This document shows, piece after piece, positions 16,016 through 27,316 of a stretch of DNA of 64,000 nucleotides. A model generated the notes under the pieces. It was not told where the DNA came from and did no database searches. It saw only the letters and a list, made by a program, of their open reading frames with translations. The stretch comes from Artemisia argyi. Taxonomy: Eukaryota; Streptophyta; Magnoliopsida; Asterales; Asteraceae. The stretch spans positions 22,428,065-22,492,064 of the forward strand of contig CM060685.1 in NCBI GenBank assembly GCA_030686995.1, written 5' to 3'. The first letter of the stretch is position 1. Every line of letters starts with the position of its first letter. A program made the translations under genes and the position numbers.

Positions 16016-17335
16016 ATCATCATCTCACATTTACAGAAAAACAAAGCAACTTCACCACAAAATGTGTTTTCTTTCGTTGTCAAATAGACATTGCAAGAAA
16101 ATTCAGATGAATATGACACTTTCGTAACAAGTGTGTATCGTATATACATGGGCATAGCCCAATTAAACAATACAGGCCTATAACTTTCTGTCAAGATGGT
16201 GAGGAGTGTTAGGGAATATGTTTAACGCGACTTTGTAGTTATTACTGGCTAATCAGTAACATGCTATTGTCATTCAGTTAACCAAGTAGTTTAGTACATA
16301 CATATAATGATTAGCAAGTTTTGTACTCCAATATTTAAGAGCACAAAAAGGTGTTATATCATGTTATCTCATGTTATAGATATGCTGAAATGCCTAACGA
16401 AGAAAATGGAAGATGGAAATAGCCAACTAATTGGATGGCATTATTTCTTGTTCTAAATTGCATTCAAGTCTTTATTACAGAATAATGATACAGACTATAC
16501 TGTGTGGAAATGCAATGATGGGAGAACTAAACATTTTGTTACTAAGTAAGTTTGGCAAGACTGTATGGAACAATTGCCAACTCTTCCATGGCGTTCTGTG
16601 TATGGTATTCCCAATGTGTACCTAGTCATTCATTTGTTCTATGGCTTTCCATTCAAAGGAGGCTGCTCACTCAAGACATGATGATTGTATGGAATCCTGG
16701 TGCTGATCTTCAGTAGTTGATCATTTGTTCTATGGTTTTCAGCACTCGGCTTGAATATTTTGGTGGGATTTCTATCAAAATAGCTGTATTCTGTTTTAGG
16801 ATGTTATAAAAAAATGTGACTATACCAAAATAGCCATCAGTTTCAAACATTGGTTTACAAGACATCTATCCTTTAGAGCCGTTTCTGTCATTGTTAAAGC
16901 TCAGTGCTATTTTGACAGTTTAAATATTTATAAAAAAGCTATAATTCAAGCCTGGATGATTCATTTTTCAGCCAGAGTCCCAGAATAAGCTAACTGAAGA
17001 TCACGCATAACTTCTTTGATTAAGCAGATACGTGCAAAAGCAATCAATTAAGCAAAGTACATAGCAAAAAGTTTATTCAATTCGACGACCCATTCGACAA
17101 AAAGTTCTGATCTACGTGACTCCAAAAGAACACAAAGGTATATAGCTACAAATAATGGAGAGAACATAGCAACATCAAGCAGCCTCAGGATTGCACCACC
17201 ACAAAATGAAAGCACCACACATATCTCATACTTTTAGCAACTCTTTCCACTTGTTCAGCAGATGCCCCCATTTTCTTGTAAGGTTTGAATTGGTTACTGT
17301 GACAAATGTGGACGATAACTGCTGTTTGGGCCCGT
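16016..17335. other. Intergenic AT-rich DNA between the Ty3 element and the R-gene tails
   Basis: No gene is supported. A short stretch at about 16378-16410 after an AG (TTATAG) reads YAEMPNEENG on the plus strand, resembling the start of the last ITPA exon found at 35630 and 45453, but only about ten codons match before similarity is lost. The rest holds no recognised motif. Confidence 0.5.
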
Positions 17336-18870
17336 TCATGTCTCTCTCAAATTCCTTGGGAACAACAGAATGTACAGAATCTGCTTGTCTAAAACCAACT
17401 TTTAGGGGAAATTAGGCATAGCATTATGAAGACCACTAGTTGCAACCTCCGTAGACTTCTGAAGTTCCTGCAAAAGCACACATTTTGTAAATATGAGAGA
17501 CGAAAAAAGGTAACCATCAGGAAGAAATTACGATACCTGATTTTGGTTCATGGCGATACAAAAATTTTGGGGGAAATTACTATAGTTCAAAGTCATATAT
17601 CCCACATAATTATAACTCAAGTAAAATTACAATTTGATCTCTATCATCAATTACTGTGACATTGTCATAAATTTATACCTTTAAATACGTCTCTAACATT
17701 TCAAGTCTAATAATATAACTGGAATATTACTAAGATAAGGAAGTTGACCGTTCCTTTTAAAGTTGATCTCTTGTTAATCACATCTTCCCTAATATAGGAC
17801 GCTAAAGCAGGTGTTAACTACACGTTTTCTTTGCAGTTAGTCGACTTAATTCGTTAAGTCCCCTCCTCCCCTGTTTCGTTTAGCTTGTATCTGGTACTAG
17901 GAAAAGGTTTGATTAGCATAAGTGAAGTTTGAAGCCTATATCTTGTAACGAAAGGTCATTCCATTCCCACTCTAAAAGCAAGAAATTATCCCTGAAAGAG
18001 TAAAAGCACAATTTTCCACCCTTTACCAAATTACTACTTTCTAACACATATGTAAATAAGTAGCCAATATAAACACAGGTTATAGCTGATGAACAACACC
18101 AAAAGTGCTCCAATCAACTAAAAACATCGCAATTACCGCATCCTTAGTCTTTAACTTGTCTTATCAAGACAAATTACGCATCATTTTATTAGAACATGAA
18201 TCTAATCGAATTCAAAATTATGAATCACTAATATCCAAATTAAACTATATAAAAACTAGAGGCGGCAATTTGAGACCCATTGGTTAAAGAGCGTCTAGTT
18301 GGGTCTCTCTAAATATTATAGATGGGTCTATTTGGGTATTTGATATAAAGTGCAATTATAATAATTACCCAACAGATCTAGCGGGTCAAATTATTATTAT
18401 TTTTATTTTTTAACCTTTTTCTCACTTTTTTCATCTTTTACTAAAAATAAAATAAAATAAAATAAATAATCTTGTCGACCGGACCAAAACCCATCTAGAC
18501 TTGGACCCATTTAGACCCATATTCTAGAAGACCACCTAGACCCGGACCCATATAAACCCAAACCAATCCATCCAGACCCGAGACCCAAAGTTAATCCTAT
18601 ATAAATTGAGTTCATTACGCGGATACAAACATAAACCGAACAACTTGCCTGAAAACAGATCTCCTGTTTGAGTGATTTGAGAGAACATCATCGGTAACTA
18701 GCGGAGTACAATCCGGTGCCCGTTGCCGTGGCGGTTGGCCTGAGACCCTGATTCTGCCGGCAAAAAATAGAGATGAGATTCGTTAGATTGAGTTGGTTCT
18801 GAATCAGTGTTTCAAAAATGAAACTAACTTATACATACTTAGTCCCTCTTTCTTATGGTAAGACATAATT
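17336..18870 (-). repeat. R-gene 3' tail, distal tandem copy
   Basis: On the minus strand this parallels 20455-19130: a leader exon-like block ending CTGTTTTCAG followed by GCAAGT (about 18870-18650), an intron-like AT-rich stretch, then TTTTGCAG and a terminal exon-like block reading ELQKSTEVATSGLHNAMPNF then stop (about 17470-17403). The first block corresponds to the sequence just after the last LRR exon of the neighbouring gene. I infer the 3' untranslated, intron-bearing tail of a second R-gene copy whose coding part is gone. It contains about 350 bp (18255-18600) of gacccat-rich sequence missing from the sister copy, probably an insertion. An alternative is a small unrelated duplicated gene. 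Confidence 0.5.
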
Positions 18871-19129
18871 TCACCATTTAGCTAAATGGACATTTATCTT
18901 GAAATACTGATATAAATAAAAAAAATTGACGAATGATATATATAAGAAGGAAAGCTCTTACTTTTGTACATGTAGCAAAAAGCAACTAAGGCGTTGTTCG
19001 TTTTCTTACATGTATTTTGTCTATGCAAGAAAAAGAATATGCTTCCTTTTGAATATGCCAGAGTGACAAACGTGTTGTTGCGCATAATTTTTACATGAAA
19101 GATATCTGCGGTTTGACTCGTTGTTCATA
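18871..19129. other. Spacer between the two R-gene tail copies
   Basis: AT-rich, no gene seen; a poly-purine AAAAAGAAT stretch near 19028 is the only notable motif. Confidence 0.4.
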
Positions 19130-20455
19130 CCTCTCTCAAACTCGTTTAGACCAACGATTTGTATAGAATTGTCCAACAACAAACCTCATGCCCAAACTTC
19201 CACGAATTTAGGCATGGCGTTATGAAGAACACACGAGTTCAACCTCTGAAGAGTTCTGAAGTTCCTGTAAAATCGCACACATTTTGTAAATATGTTAAAC
19301 CAAGAAAGAAATGAAAATATATATTCTATCTATGTTTGTGTAAAAACGTAATTTTGGTTCTTGACAATACAAAAATTTGGGGCAAATTACTTTTCTAACA
19401 TAAGAATAATGATTAGTTAGTTTAAGAAAATTGTTTGAATATTTGGGTGAACCCAAATCAAAACACTTCATTTGTGAATGATGACCAAACAAGTTTTTTT
19501 AACAAGAAAATTTATCAGATAAATATGTTACACTTTGTAATGAGATACCCAAAAAGAAAAGGCCGCAACATTCATGGGACACTAGTACTGGAGCATATTA
19601 TTTTCACTATTGCGCTCGACTATTTATACAGCAATATATTCTAAGATTAGGCAGTTAACTGATCCTTTTGTTGTTGATCTCTTCTGAGTCACTAGATGAG
19701 ATTGGTATAAAAAATTCCCTAAACTAGGTAGTTACTGCACAATTTATTTGATTTTAGCTGCCTGCTCCAGTTATCTTGTTTCTATTACTAGGAAAAGGTT
19801 TGATTAACATAAGTGAAGTTTCAAACCTATATGTTTTAACTAAAGCTCATTCCAATTCATTATAAAATTAAACTATCACAAAAGATCAAAGGCGCACTTT
19901 TTATTTCTAACGGATACAACCATTGCCAAGTTACCCTAAATCAAATGTGCCTTTTCAAACCATCTATCATTCTTTACCAAATTGCAGAGTTCAATTAAAT
20001 ACAAGATCTCATAATTATTCTCAAACACATGTAACTAAGTAGCCAATAAAAAAACACGATATAGCGGATGAACAATACCAATAGTGATTCAATTGACTAA
20101 AAAGCGTTGCACGTACCTACTGCATCATACATCTCTGTAGCTCTCTTATTTAAACATTTTACAAATCATATTATGAAAATAACATTCAGCTTATTACAAA
20201 AACACAGAAACCAATCACGCTATGACATAAACCCTTAATTAAATACTTCCAATTCAAAATACCTACAATCCTACGAATTATCATATAAATAAACAGAGTT
20301 TATTATGCAAATAAAAAACATAATATGAACAACTTACCTGAAAACAGATCATGTGGATGACTGGCCGGAGAACAGCGGTTGGCTGTGAATTAAGTTTGAA
20401 TATGAAGAAGTTGTGAACATGAACTTTTTACATATTTAGTCCTTCTTATTTAATG
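19130..20455 (-). repeat. R-gene 3' tail, proximal tandem copy
   Basis: Continues directly from the stop of the last LRR exon (20436). Minus strand: untranslated block to CTGTTTTCAG, canonical donor GTAAGT near 20335, AT-rich intron, acceptor TTTTACAG near 19267, then GAACTTCAGAACTC as in the distal copy. Here the terminal block reads ELQNSSEVELVCSS then stop. Shared phrases with the distal copy include the aggaaaaggtttgatta and gtagccaata segments. Intron-containing 3' untranslated regions are my inference. Confidence 0.5.
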
Positions 20456-21245
20456 TGTTCAAAAAGAAGTTTAGCCTGTTGTGTATATTATACTTCCTAC
20501 CCTCTATACTAATTGCATATAGCTCCGGAGTAGACAAATCTCCCTTGCTGAAATCCGTCATTTGTGAACAATAATTAATTTGCAAGGTATCCAATGATGG
20601 AGCAGACAAATCTCCCTTGGTGAAAACCGTCATTTGTGAACACCAATCAATTTGCATGGTATCCAATGATGGAAATTCAAAAGCTTCCTTTCCTATGCAA
20701 AATCCCTCGAGACTTTCAACAGAATCAAGTTTTAAGGACTTTAGACAAGGAAACTCAACAATAGCATTCACTATGGCATCAGATTCTTCTTCTCCCTTCA
20801 CAATTACCTTCATACTTCTGCAGTCACTTATGTCTAGTTCCTGGAGTTGCAATAGACTACCAACCATGGGACATGTAAATACATATTCTAAACTATTGCA
20901 ATATTGAATCGATAGTCTTGCTAGGTTTGGAAACTTTAATAATGTCCCCTGCTTGCTCTTCCATATTTACTTGATACCTAGCATTATTAAGTCCACTTGT
21001 CTCAAGTTTGGAATTTCAGCAACAGTTTGTGAATCAAATATCTCCTTAATGTCCCAACATTGCCTACAATGGACAGTTTCAAGCTTTTGCAGTTGTAGCA
21101 GCTTATTGGATGAAAAAAGAGTCTGTCCACCACTGGTCTTATATTTGTACATATTCACTTCGATCAAATTATGATAAGACCAAGGCAACCGTTCCATAGT
21201 AGCAGGGCGGTATGAGTTTGTACTTTCATAACTCGGTAATCGGGC
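20436..21245 (-). pseudogene. R gene exon 5: last LRRs, premature stop
   Basis: 270 codons including the final stop at 20436-20438. Acceptor TTTTTACCTTGCAG. After ARLPSYESTNSYRPATM the frame meets TAA at 20967-20969 (after LIMLGIK), then continues in the same frame as IWKSKQGTLLKFPNLARL and MVGSLLQLQELDISDC to the end. A short 22-residue duplication is visible near the C-terminus (the SLDTMQIDWCSQMTVF and SLDTLQINYCSQMTDF units). Confidence 0.85.
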
Positions 21246-21548
21246 CTGCAAGGTAAAAAACAAAAAAAACACAAGCTTATGTCACAGATAATTATACATA
21301 TAAGTTGGTTCAATGATAAAAAAAAACCTTCAGATTGTAAGCCGTTGGGTTTTGGGGATCACATACATAACCAAACCGTTGATATTTTCTAATCATATTA
21401 CTTTCGATCCAATAATTACGCTTTAATTGTCTCTAATACTAGAAGTTTATGCACTGTTTCAAATATGAAGTTACACACAAGGCCTGAATCTAATAAAGAG
21501 CCTGATATGGGAAGGTTATTTCTATTTTATTTAAGATGAAAATAATAC

Positions 21549-22217
21549 CTGATGATGCGAGGTGGTGGTCACACGAAAGTTAAGGCCACATTCAGCACTA
21601 TGTTTGCCTAAGCTTGAATTTATGAAGTTAAGCTTTGGAGCTGTAGACCGTCCATATGTGAACACCGTTATTTGTGGGCATTCACCGATCACGACCTTTT
21701 CCAATGCTGGCCATCTGAATTCATTCTTCCCCAAGAAGAAACCCACAAAGTTTGGTAGATTGACTAGTATAAGGGACTTCAAATGAGGAAAGACCACAGC
21801 ATCAGATGTAGTTATTAGCTCTCCACTTTCTTTCTTAACAATCACTTTCATCCCCTCGCAATCCTTTATTTCTAACTCCTCGAGTCTTGTGAGGCTTTCA
21901 AGAGTGGAAAATGTGAATATATGTTCCAAAAGGTTGCACCCTTGAATTTTCAAGATCTTTAGTTTTGGAAGTTTGAGCATCGTAATGTATTCTAGCCTTG
22001 GAAGTGACTTTCCAGTATCAGTACCACTCTTCTTGTTGATCTCTTGAGTTTCAAACACCTCTGTCATCGAATCGCAATGTTCTATTTCTAGCACCTGAAG
22101 CTTTTTCATTTCTCCTACAGCATACCATGGAATCACACTTGACAATGCATCACAATCTTTAACCCTTATCTCTCTAGCGTATTGGCATAAGGACCAGGAC
22201 CATGAAGCTTGAGATAA
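21549..22217 (-). CDS. R gene exon 4: LRRs
   Basis: 223 codons, open, from LSQASWSWSLCQYAREI to VTTTSHHQ. Acceptor TTTTTTTATCAG, donor GTATTA. LRR cores include KLQVLEIEHCDSMTEVF, KLKILKIQGCNLLEHIF and RLEELEIKDCEGMKVIV. Phase 0 at both ends. Confidence 0.87.
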
Positions 22218-22296
22218 CTGATAAAAAAACGAGAATTTGATTATATTAACAAAATTAACCAACCTTTATTTTAGTTGCTTAATATAGGAAACATAC

Positions 22297-22893
22297 CTTA
22301 AGCTGGTCATGAATGTCACTAGACATACCATTGGCACCACCACCAATACACTTGAAATTTCTCAGTTCTTTAAGCTCAAGAATGTCTAAATGAGGGAAAA
22401 AAGTGGTGGTTGTTTGGGAATATATAGACGCATCTTCATCATCTCTGTTTGAAACAACCTCTTCAATACCATCACAAGACTCTATATGAACATTCTTTAG
22501 GTTGGAAAGAAGTTTCGCCATGAGAGGTGAAAACAAGTACTTGATGCTGTTGCACGAGTTCATCCATATGGTTGTGAGGTTATGCAATGATGACTGTGAC
22601 TGTGGTTTTTGAAGAATTAAGAATTCATTCCAATCGCACTTCCACACATGACTCATCCTCCCCATGAACATTAACTGTAATTCTTCAAGATAGGGGAGTA
22701 TTGGTGGTTGTTGAGTATTGTGAGGTGATTCTCTACTACTTGGAGTCGTTATCTCAAAGACTACCTCCAAAGCTTTGTAGTCCCATAAAACAAGTCTACG
22801 AAGGTGATGGAAAGCGTGAAATAGATAGGATGGGAATGCGATTTTAGAAATCTCATCATTTGAGTCCTTTCCGAGTATAGACATAGCATTAAT
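22297..22893 (-). CDS. R gene exon 3: LRRs
   Basis: 199 codons, open, INAMSILGKDSND through DIHDQLK. Acceptor GATGTGCAG, donor GTATGT. Contains LRR cores such as YLEELQL, NLTTIWMNSC and NLKNVHIESCDGIEEVV. Phase 0 at both ends. Confidence 0.87.
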
Positions 22894-22991
22894 CTGCACA
22901 TCACGTACAACCATAAATGTTATAATCAGTACTAACAATTTCCATTGAAAAAATGTGAATAAAACCTAATACTATTATTTTAAAAATAATA

Positions 22992-23270
22992 TTATTTAGT
23001 CACAACCACCACGTTCACCACCAACACCACCATCACAACCCACCACCACAGCCACCACCATGATCTACCACCACCACGTTCACCAACACCACCCACCATC
23101 GACACACTACCACAACCATACCACAACACCACCACCACAGTCACCACCATGATCAAAGTACTTTGTTGTGGTGGTACCGGCTGTGGTGGTGTTGTAGTTG
23201 TGGTGGTGGTGGTGGTGAACGTGGTGGTGGTGTGTCGATGGTTGTGGGTTGTGGTGGTAGTAGTTTTAAA
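22992..23270. repeat. (CCA)n / (TGG)n inverted low-complexity block in intron 2
   Basis: Plus-strand CCACCA-rich sequence (22995-23150) is followed by TGGTGG-rich sequence (23165-23265). Phrases such as ccaccaccacgttcacca and gaacgtggtggtggtg are mutually complementary, so the intron RNA could fold into a long hairpin. Open frames here are not genes. Confidence 0.85.
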
Positions 23271-23299
23271 CATAGTATATTATATGTTATGTGTCGTAC

Positions 23300-24453
23300 C
23301 TCTTGATCTCGGTCGATACACTCAACCAATTCATAGCTTCTCTCTCTTTCTCTGCCGCAGCCACCAATTTCAACTTCTTTGAGTGCCCTCAAATCAATAT
23401 TGGTGGCAGGTGTGTTTAAATTTTCAAACCTCTCACAATATCTAATATCTATGCTTTCAACAGCTTCAAAGCCATGAATCAAGTTACTTCCAGCATCTTT
23501 TATCCTCCACACCTCTCTAAGCTTCCCTAATTCCTCCAATTCAATGCTTCTCAACCTGCTGCTGCTAACTTTATCCGTTTCACCAATACTGCCCATGTCG
23601 ATGTCGAATATCACTTCAATGGAAGCACAACTTACAACTTGAAGCCATTCTAGATTATTGAATAATGGCATTGGATTACTTGGGAGAAGATTCACAAGAC
23701 TATCACATCGTGACACTTGAATGCTTTTCAAACTGCTGCTACAAACCTGTTCTCTACTTTTACCAGCACGTCCCAAGTCAGTGTTAAATAACACTTGAAT
23801 GGAACCACAACTTTCGACGTTAAGCTCTTGCAGATTGTTCATGAATGGAAATGGATTGCATGAAAAAATCTTCACAAGACTATCACATCGCGACACTTGA
23901 ATGCTTCTCAAACTGCTGCTACAAATCTGCTCTTCAATTTTGCCAGTACGTCCCAAGTCAGTGTTAAATAACACTTGAATGGAACCACAACTTTCGACAT
24001 TAAGCTCTTGTAGATTGTTCATGAATGGAAATGGATTGCATGAAAAAAGCTTCACAAGACTATCACATCGCGAAACATGAATGCTTCTCAAACTGCTGCT
24101 ACAAACCTGCTCTTCAATTTTGCCAGCAAGTCCCAAATCAGTGTTAAATAACACTTGAATGGAACCACATCTTCTAACTTGGAGCTCTTGTAAATTATTC
24201 AAGAATGGAAACGGATTGCATGATAAAAGCTTCACAAGACTATCACATCCATCCAGTATAATGCTTCTCAAGTGCTAGTAGGTTGTTCGGTTTCACCAAA
24301 ATCCATGTTGAACAAGACTTCAATGGAATCACAACCCTTGACTCTAAGCTTTCTCAATAGACACAGATTACTAATACTAAACTGAAGAGGCCATATCTCC
24401 TTCAAATTCTCCATATCAGAAACAACCAGTTTCTCCAGCATAGGAGTCGCACC
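23300..24453 (-). pseudogene. R gene exon 2: LRRs with 60-residue tandem repeat, frameshifted
   Basis: Starts GATPMLEKLVVSDMENLKEI after a TTTGCAG acceptor. The frame hits a stop at 24268-24270, while from 24271 the frame one base over continues for hundreds of codons, so a base has been lost around 24271-24280. The continuation holds four successive units of about 60 residues, each with a CDSLVKL-type and a NLQEL-type LRR core and an IQVLFNTDLG-type end. The exon closes at ECIDRDQE with a GTACGA donor. Confidence 0.85.
23690..24262 (-). repeat. 180-bp tandem repeat encoding LRR units
   Basis: The phrase ttcacaagactatcacatc recurs at about 23692, 23872, 24052 and 24232, exactly 180 bp apart. 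The middle units differ by only a few bases. This is a recent in-frame expansion of one LRR pair. Confidence 0.93.
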
Positions 24454-24562
24454 CTGCAAAGTAAAAAGATTTGTTCATTCAGTAGATACCCGCCTGTTAT
24501 TAAAACACTTTCAGTTGAAAAGATTCTTAATATAAGTATATTAATACAAAGCATATACTTAC

Positions 24563-27316
24563 CTCTTTGTTCAAGAAAGATTGCGTAGGGGATATATTCC
24601 TCGACACAAAAGATGTTGCACTATTGGGATAAATGCTTGTTATTTTTGGAAGGCGTCGAAGTTGCAACTCCATGAGATGTGGCAGCTCAATTACATCAAC
24701 GTTATTGCAGAAATGCAATAACTTTGGTAGGTAAGCCAACCTGAGATACTTTAAGTTGTAAAACTTAATTATATCTGATCCATCATCCTCACTATGTATG
24801 ACTGCTTCCATTATAGGGCATCTGTAAATTTCAAGATACTCGAGCTTTGACAAACTTGTTGCAACACTCGGTGTGAAAAGGTATTTCAACTCTGCACATT
24901 CTGAAACTACAAGGATTCTCAAATTGTAAAACGAAGAGTTTCGAGGAGGATGTTGGGGATGCGGGAATTCCACGTCAACATCATCAAGAGTATTCATATC
25001 ATTCACTTGTAGATAAAGTGCATCTGTGATATTAAACAGCTCGTTGATTTTAGATTTCAGTAGTTCTTCTCTGTTGGTGACTAGCTTCAAGCTGTTTTCA
25101 TATGAGTGCATGTCAACTTGATTTGTTTCCAGTTCGTCTCTAACTTCTGTAAAAGAACATCCCACTGAGAGCTTGAATCTTTTAAGTTTCTCATAAGACA
25201 TGTTCTTCATATGAGCATTGTCACCAATAAATTCAAATTCTAATGCACGAAGGTTCTCTGAACGCTCTGCAAGTTCACTACAGTTGTTGTCTGTGAAGAA
25301 GAGTGCACGTCCATCAAAACTTCTCATATAAAGCTCTTCAAGTTTCACTAAGCTTTTCAAGACACCGTCATCTATAACAAGATTGTAACAACCTGTTACA
25401 TCCAATAGTCTCAGCTTCTTCAAATTTCCGAATGTGGAAGGTAGGATTGTGATGCTAGAAATAGCAAAGCTAAGCACTTCTATATTCGAAAGATTTCCAA
25501 TACAAGTTAGATCAAACATCAACGAGCATCCATCGAGACAAAGAGTTCGAAGGTTGGTGGAGCACCGAAATGATGTTGGAACTACTGGATACTCCATTGT
25601 ATTAAATGCTATAACTTGAAGCTTTTTCATTCCTTCATAAAAGTCCAGAGGAAACTTTAGCGACTCATTTCCGTGCATAAGTTTCAAAAGTGAAAGGTTT
25701 GGAAACTGAAATTCACTAGGAAACTCAGACTTGCCCTTGCATGTTAACGAAAGTTGCTTGCAAGACTGGCTAATATTATTAGCTTCACTTAACTTTGAGA
25801 AATCATCATGGTGAATGATCCAACATCCGTCCTCACCACCTTTGGAAACAGTATCTACCACAAATGCAAGCACAAGATCATGCATTTTCACACACTCATA
25901 GTCATCACTATCACCATCCATCAACAAATATGCATTTTTGAGATTGCTAACACTTGTTTGTGTGCATTCTCTAGCGTCTTCGATGGTATAAACTTGTTTT
26001 AAAAGTTTTAATCCCCAAGCATATCTTGTCAGATCTTCTATAGGGACATTAGTGTCCTCGGGAAACAAGCCACAAAGCAGAAAAATTGCTTTATCCTCCT
26101 CTCGTTCTAAATTCTTGTAGCTTATATCTACAAATTCTAGCACGTTCTTATTTTTCTTCAAACACTTGAGTGCATGCTTCCATACGATTTTCTTTTGACA
26201 TCTGAGAGTTGCGGCAATGAGTTTGATGGCAAGTGGCAAATAACCACATTTTTTTACAATGTCACATCCTATTTGATAGAGATCACGGTCATGCTCCTCT
26301 GAAATCCCTGCGATTTGAGAAAAAAAATCTTGTGCTTCCCCCTCCTCCAAGACATTAACTCTAACTATTTTAGGAACAGAATCAGCATCAACTGCAATCT
26401 GTTGGCAAATATTTTCATCTCGTGATGTGAGCAACAACTTGACCCCATTTGGGAATGGACTCCCTAATCCGATATCTTCAACTTTAATCTTCTCCCACAC
26501 ATCATCCAGTATAACCAGAATCTTTTCTTTACGCTCCAAGAATTCTTTAAATCTTTTAGAAAGATAAGTTGCCCTTAGTTTTTCATCAGTTTCAGTTAGA
26601 GGTCCGCCTGTGTGCGCTGATATGGTATTCTGAATGGCAAACAAGTTGGAACTTTTCCCAACAACTACAACCACGATCCAATTAAACATCTTGTTATCAT
26701 GTGCAGCCTCTTTCAGTTGTTTCATTAGTGTGGTTTTCCCCACGCCACCCATTCCACACAAGGCTATCACTCGAGCCGCATCATCATCATTTTGGTGAAG
26801 GAGCTTCAATGCATCATTGAATGTCTTTACTCTTGAGTTGAACACACTTAAACCTGATGTTGATGTTGATGTTGATGTTGATGCCGGGTTTTTGGAATCG
26901 ACTCTGCCAAGACATCCATCAGTTTCACGCCAGATGGTGTCCGAAGAGATGATGTCAGAACCATCTCTAATAAGATGTTCGATAACCTTGGAAAGCCTTA
27001 CTGCATTTCTTCCTGCTAGAAACTTCTTTTTAACATTAAAGCATCCAATGTTGTTGCTTGGAATGTTGTCAACATCTTCCTTGATCTTTTTAACATCTTC
27101 CAACCACCGTGGTACATGCGTAGGTATCATTCGATTGCTTGCACTGTTTTGTCTCTTGCGGCGTTCAATATCAGCACTTCGATCTTCCAAAAACTGCATT
27201 CTGTTCCTCATGTGCTCAACATGTTCGGCGTATGAAGTGAGATATCCCAGCTTTTGCTTAATATGACCCATCAAAACATTCACAACAGGACCAACGATTG
27301 CTGATACAACTTCCAT
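24563..27316 (-). CDS. R gene exon 1: coiled coil, NB-ARC and first LRRs
   Basis: 918 codons, fully open. The ATG at 27316 is chosen because it begins MEVVSAIVG as in the family and lies just after an acceptor-like TCTTATGTCTCAG, implying a 5' UTR intron; the upstream in-frame ATG at 27364 falls in that intron. Motifs: P-loop GMGGVGKTT at about residue 187, kinase-2 ILVILDDVW near 262, the LLLTSRDENIC block (RNBS-B), the GYLPLAIKL GLPL-type box near 360, and KMHDL (MHD) near 475. Nucleotide binding and the MHD switch therefore look intact. LRRs start near residue 530. A TSTSTSTS run encoded by a GATGTT repeat lies before the NB-ARC. The exon ends at FLNKE with donor GTAAGT. Confidence 0.9.

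Larger units (their letters stand above)
20436..27316 (-). pseudogene. RGC2/Dm3-like CC-NBS-LRR resistance gene, five exons, broken
   Basis: Exons on the minus strand: 27316-24563, 24453-23300, 22893-22297, 22217-21549 and 21245-20436, all with GT donors and AG acceptors and all joined in phase 0. The product would be an intracellular immune receptor: coiled coil, NB-ARC switch, then a long LRR tail. N-terminus (MEVVSAIVGPVVN), the W-x-x-x-IPSN region, and later QYAREI and MVGSLLQLQEL blocks closely recall lettuce RGC2 proteins. Two lesions: exon 2 is 1154 bp, one base short of a codon multiple, with the shift near 24271-24280; and an in-frame TAA sits at 20967-20969 in exon 5. If read as is, the protein would stop in exon 2 about 60 residues after the NBS exon. 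It may be a pseudogene, or the frameshift may be a sequence error. Confidence 0.85.

Noticed and set aside
18251..18600. Insert rich in gacccat as a MITE
   Set aside because: Absent from the sister copy, but no matching inverted ends or target duplication found, so left unclassified.
22992..23273. Thr- or Val-rich frames on both strands
   Set aside because: CCA/TGG low-complexity DNA in an intron.
26817..27266. 149-codon plus-strand frame
   Set aside because: Antisense shadow of the NBS exon, which has clear motifs on the minus strand.
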